A DNA stretch of 8,481 bases, from assembly GCA_023263735.1 (NCBI GenBank), contig JALQUQ010000107.1, positions 1-8,481 on the forward strand. Reading direction: 5' to 3'. This document shows positions 6,120 to 8,481 of the stretch, piece after piece. Each line of letters begins with the position of its first letter. The first letter of the stretch is position 1. The position numbers were made by a program, and so were the translations under genes. This DNA comes from Paracoccaceae bacterium. Its GTDB lineage: Bacteria > Pseudomonadota > Alphaproteobacteria > Rhodobacterales > Rhodobacteraceae. Below the pieces are notes generated by a model, which was given only the letters and a program-made list of their open reading frames with translations, did not search any database and had not been told where the DNA came from.

Positions 6120-6518
6120 ATGACCATGACAAACGAAACCCTGACCATCAGTCAGATGTGTGACGCCTTTGGGGTCACCGCCCGCACGTTGCGCTTTTAC
6201 GAAGCCAAGGAATTGCTGTCACCGATCCGTATCGGAAGCCGCAGGCTTTTTACCCGTCGCGACCGCGCACGGCTCAAGATCATCCTACGCGGCAAGCGGT
6301 TTGGTTTCAGCCTGGAAGACATCCGTCAGGTTCTGGATCTGTACGAGCGCGACAGCACGAACGAGGTTCAGGTTCGGCACACCTATGACCTTGCCAAAGC
6401 CCGCCTTGCGCAGATGGAGGCGCAGCGGGCCGAACTGGATGAAGCGATCAAGGAACTGAAGGCCGAATTGGCCGAAGGCGAAAAGACAATCGCCTCATTG
6501 CGCCAAGCGGCTGAATAA
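6120..6518 (+). CDS. MerR-family transcriptional regulator (second), adjacent to acyl-CoA dehydrogenase
   Basis: DNA-binding regulator of 132 residues, paralogous to the gene before it. The winged helix-turn-helix reads TISQMCDAFGVTARTLRFYE (9-28), followed by RRLFTRRDRARL (41-52) and ILRGKRFGFSLEDIRQVLDL (55-74). A long charged coiled coil covers about 88-128 (LAKARLAQMEAQRAELDEAI and onward). It has one cysteine, C14, at the place equivalent to C12 of the first regulator, and no metal-binding cluster. Placement 21 bases before the acyl-CoA dehydrogenase, with no terminator between, indicates co-transcription and autoregulated control of beta-oxidation; the likely inducer would be an acyl-CoA, by analogy with LiuR-type proteins. 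Two starts are possible, ATG 6120 and ATG 6126; neither has a strong ribosome site, so the N-terminus may be two residues shorter. Confidence 0.9.
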   Translation: MTMTNETLTISQMCDAFGVTARTLRFYEAKELLSPIRIGSRRLFTRRDRARLKIILRGKRFGFSLEDIRQVLDLYERDSTNEVQVRHTYDLAKARLAQMEAQRAELDEAIKELKAELAEGEKTIASLRQAAE

Positions 6519-6539
6519 CACCCCCAAGGGAGAGAGATC

Positions 6540-8315
6540 ATGCCCAGCTATACCGCACCTGTTAAGGACATGCAGTTCGTTCTGCATCACGTGCTTAAGG
6601 TTCAGGCCAGCCCGATCGCGGGATATTCCGATCTGGACGAGGGGTTCACTTCGGCCGTGCTGGAAGAGGCGGGCAAGGTCGCAAGCGAGGTTCTGGCACC
6701 GTTGAACGCAACGGGCGACCGGGAAGGCTGTCATTTGGAAAACGGCGTGGTGCGCACGCCCAAAGGGTTTGACGCAGCTTTTGCCGCGATGAAAGAGGGG
6801 GGCTGGACCGCCCTTGATTGCGACCCAGAATACGGTGGGCAGGGCCTTCCCTATCTGATGGGCACCGCCGTGGGCGAAATCTTTGTTTCGGCCAACATGG
6901 CCTTTAACATGTATCAGGGCCTGACCCACGGGGCCTATTCGGCGATCCATGCCCATGGCACGCCGGAACAAAAGGCCAAGTATCTGCCCAAGATGGTGTC
7001 CTGTGACTGGACGGGCACCATGAACCTGACCGAGCCGCATTGCGGTACCGATCTGGGCATGATGCGGACCAAGGCCGAACCGCAAGCCGATGGCAGCTAC
7101 AAGATCACCGGGCAGAAGATCTTTATCTCGGCCGGTGAACACGATCTGGCCGAAAACATCATTCATCTGGTGCTGGCCAAGGCTCCGGGCGGGGGTGAGG
7201 GGACCAAGGGCATCTCGCTGTTCATCGTGCCAAAGTTTTTGGTGAATGAGGACGGCAGCCTTGGCGCGCGCAATGCCGTGGCCGTGGGCAAGATCGAAGA
7301 AAAGATGGGCATTCACGGCAATGCCACCTGCGTGATGAATTACGATGGCGCGACCGGCTGGCTGTTGGGCGATCTGCACAAGGGCATGAAGGCCATGTTC
7401 ACGATGATGAACGAGGCGCGGCTTGGCGTGGGCCTGCAAGGCTATGCCGTGGCAGAGGCCGCCTATCAGAATGCCGTCGCCTATGCCAAGGACCGCCTAC
7501 AGGGTCGCGATGTGACCGGGGTCAAGAACCCCGAGGGGCCTGCTGACCCGCTGATCGTGCATCCCGACATTCGCCGCAATCTGATGGATCAGAAAAGCTT
7601 TGTCGAAGGCGCGCGGGCGCTGACCTTTTGGGCGGCCCATCTGATCGACCGCTATCACCGGGCCGAAGACATGGCAGCCGACGGCTTGGTCGGCCTGTTG
7701 ACCCCGGTGATCAAGGGGTTCCAGACCGACAAGGGCTTTGAAATGGCGGTTCAGGCGCAGCAGGTCTATGGCGGCCATGGCTATATCGAGGAATGGGGCA
7801 TGTCCCAATTTGCCCGCGATGCCCGGATCGCGATGATTTATGAGGGGGCGAATGGCGTTCAGGCGCTTGACCTTGTCGGGCGCAAATTGGCAGCCGATGG
7901 TGGCAAGCATGTGATGGCCTTTTTCGAAATGGTGCGGGCCGAATGCAAGGCGCATGATGGCGACGACCGGATGAAGGCCTTTACCGATGCCTTGAAAACG
8001 GCGTCCAAACAGCTTCAGGCGGCGGGCATGTATTTCATGCAGAACGGCATGAAGAACCCGAATGCCGCGCTGTCGGGGTCTTATGACTTCATGCATCTGA
8101 TGGGGCATGTCTGCATGGGCCTGATGTGGACCCGGATGGCCAAGGCCGCCTATGAGGCGCTGGATGCCGGGGCAGCGGACAAGGATTATCTGCAAACCAA
8201 GGTCGCCACCGGCCGCTATTACATGGCGCGCCAGTTACCCGCCTGCGGAATGCATCTGGCGCGCATTGAATCCGGGGCCGATCCGGTCATGGCATTGGCT
8301 GCCGAAGCGTTCTAG
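6540..8315 (+). CDS. Acyl-CoA dehydrogenase with extra C-terminal domain (DmdC-like)
   Basis: FAD enzyme of 591 residues that introduces the alpha-beta double bond into an acyl-CoA, the first step of beta-oxidation. It belongs to the long four-part group that includes 3-methylmercaptopropionyl-CoA dehydrogenase DmdC. Domains in order: N-terminal extension (1-35), helical N domain (about 40-155), beta middle domain starting at [17 protein letters not shown] (157-173), helical C domain (about 285-450) and an added helical domain (about 465-585, PF12806 type). [20 protein letters not shown] (410-429) and IYEG carry E435, the position recalled as the catalytic base in characterised DmdC. ATG 6540 follows AAGGGAGAG (6526-6534). 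The substrate could be methylmercaptopropionyl-CoA, but roseobacters carry several such paralogues and a general fatty acyl-CoA is equally likely; no other DMSP genes are visible. Confidence 0.92.
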   Translation: MPSYTAPVKDMQFVLHHVLKVQASPIAGYSDLDEGFTSAVLEEAGKVASEVLAPLNATGDREGCHLENGVVRTPKGFDAAFAAMKEGGWTALDCDPEYGGQGLPYLMGTAVGEIFVSANMAFNMYQGLTHGAYSAIHAHGTPEQKAKYLPKMVSCDWTGTMNLTEPHCGTDLGMMRTKAEPQADGSYKITGQKIFISAGEHDLAENIIHLVLAKAPGGGEGTKGISLFIVPKFLVNEDGSLGARNAVAVGKIEEKMGIHGNATCVMNYDGATGWLLGDLHKGMKAMFTMMNEARLGVGLQGYAVAEAAYQNAVAYAKDRLQGRDVTGVKNPEGPADPLIVHPDIRRNLMDQKSFVEGARALTFWAAHLIDRYHRAEDMAADGLVGLLTPVIKGFQTDKGFEMAVQAQQVYGGHGYIEEWGMSQFARDARIAMIYEGANGVQALDLVGRKLAADGGKHVMAFFEMVRAECKAHDGDDRMKAFTDALKTASKQLQAAGMYFMQNGMKNPNAALSGSYDFMHLMGHVCMGLMWTRMAKAAYEALDAGAADKDYLQTKVATGRYYMARQLPACGMHLARIESGADPVMALAAEAF

Positions 8316-8328
8316 ACTGCCCGCAATC

Positions 8329-8352
8329 GCCGCCCGTGACCGAACGGGCGGC
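8329..8352 (+). terminator. GC-rich hairpin between dehydrogenase and next ORF
   Basis: GCCGCCCGT (8329-8337), six-base loop, ACGGGCGGC (8344-8352): nine perfect pairs, starting 13 bases after the dehydrogenase stop. No T run follows and a ribosome site begins six bases later, so it may be an mRNA processing or stability structure inside an operon rather than a terminator. Confidence 0.5.
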
Positions 8353-8357
8353 ACAGC

Positions 8358-8363
8358 AGGAGG
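8358..8363 (+). promoter_or_regulatory. Ribosome binding site of the small ORF
   Basis: AGGAGG lies five bases before ATG 8369. It is the main support that the short edge ORF is a real gene. Confidence 0.75.
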
Positions 8364-8368
8364 TGGGA

Positions 8369-8481
8369 ATGCCCAAAAGGTTTCGCCTGACACGACGGTT
8401 TCCCGTTGCGATGACCGAAGACGCCTATCGCCGTCTGCGCCGGTTTGCGACCGAGGCGGGGCTGGATGAGGGAGAGGCCCT
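8369..8481 (+). CDS. Small conserved-looking protein, 5' part only
   Basis: An ORF starting at ATG 8369 remains open to the window edge (37 full codons), so its end is not seen. It begins MPKRFRLTRRFPVAMTEDAY and continues with basic and acidic helical residues (YRRLRRFATEAGLDEGEAL). The lysine/arginine-rich start and the amphipathic helix suggest a small soluble, possibly nucleic-acid- or membrane-binding, protein; no named domain is recognised. From memory, similar short proteins of unknown function sit between an acyl-CoA dehydrogenase and an acetyl-CoA acetyltransferase in Rhodobacteraceae, so a thiolase gene is expected to follow. Support comes from a good AGGAGG site, close spacing (53 bases) to the dehydrogenase and the orderly sequence; the overlapping ORF at 8152-8469 in another frame is rejected because most of it lies inside the dehydrogenase. 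Confidence 0.7.
   Translation, partial: MPKRFRLTRRFPVAMTEDAYRRLRRFATEAGLDEGEA

Noticed and set aside
5594..6518. Heavy-metal or redox MerR sensors (MerR, CueR, SoxR type)
   Set aside because: Each protein has only one cysteine, located in the DNA-binding part, and no C-terminal metal or iron-sulfur motif.
6495..7439. 314-codon ORF on the minus strand opposite the dehydrogenase
   Set aside because: His- and Gly-rich shadow of a strongly coding region; no family motifs and no plausible ribosome site were noted.
7497..8195. 232-codon ORF on the minus strand opposite the dehydrogenase C-terminal half
   Set aside because: Same reasoning: antisense shadow of a well-supported gene with no recognisable domain.

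Overview
The window reads as a chromosomal segment of an alphaproteobacterium, most likely a Rhodobacteraceae (roseobacter-type) organism. The evidence is high GC, dense gene packing with repeated ATGA start/stop overlaps, an alphaproteobacteria-restricted membrane protein family (TIGR02186 / Alph_Pro_TM), and an acyl-CoA dehydrogenase of the DmdC type. No mobile element, tRNA, rRNA, CRISPR array or phage gene was seen. Assignments rest on reading protein motifs by eye; no database search was possible.

Layout, left to right. (1) 2-1400, plus strand: the end of a nucleoside-type ABC transporter permease overlaps a purine nucleoside phosphorylase, forming the tail of a purine nucleoside uptake and salvage operon. 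(2) 1477-3161, plus strand: a TauE/SafE (TSUP) anion exporter overlaps, by ATGA, a secreted and C-terminally anchored TIGR02186 protein. (3) 3151-5401, minus strand: two PaaI-like hotdog thioesterases and a MATE efflux transporter, each pair joined by an ATGA overlap; this operon converges on and slightly overlaps block 2. (4) 5594-6518, plus strand: two related small MerR-family regulators in tandem, the second behind a promoter region rich in ACGT half-sites. (5) 6540-8481, plus strand: a 591-residue acyl-CoA dehydrogenase 21 bases after the second regulator, then the start of a small conserved-looking ORF cut by the window edge.

Blocks 4 and 5 fit a locally regulated acyl-CoA beta-oxidation locus: the second MerR protein probably controls itself and the dehydrogenase through the ACGT dyad in its promoter. 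The thioesterases next door also act on acyl-CoA type substrates, so the right half may be one acyl-CoA metabolism neighbourhood. The most interesting unexplained items are the ACGT operator cluster, the coupled thioesterase/thioesterase/MATE operon with an Asp/Glu difference at the catalytic position, the TSUP plus TIGR02186 pair, and the small ORF after the dehydrogenase. No clearly new defence or mobile system is visible.
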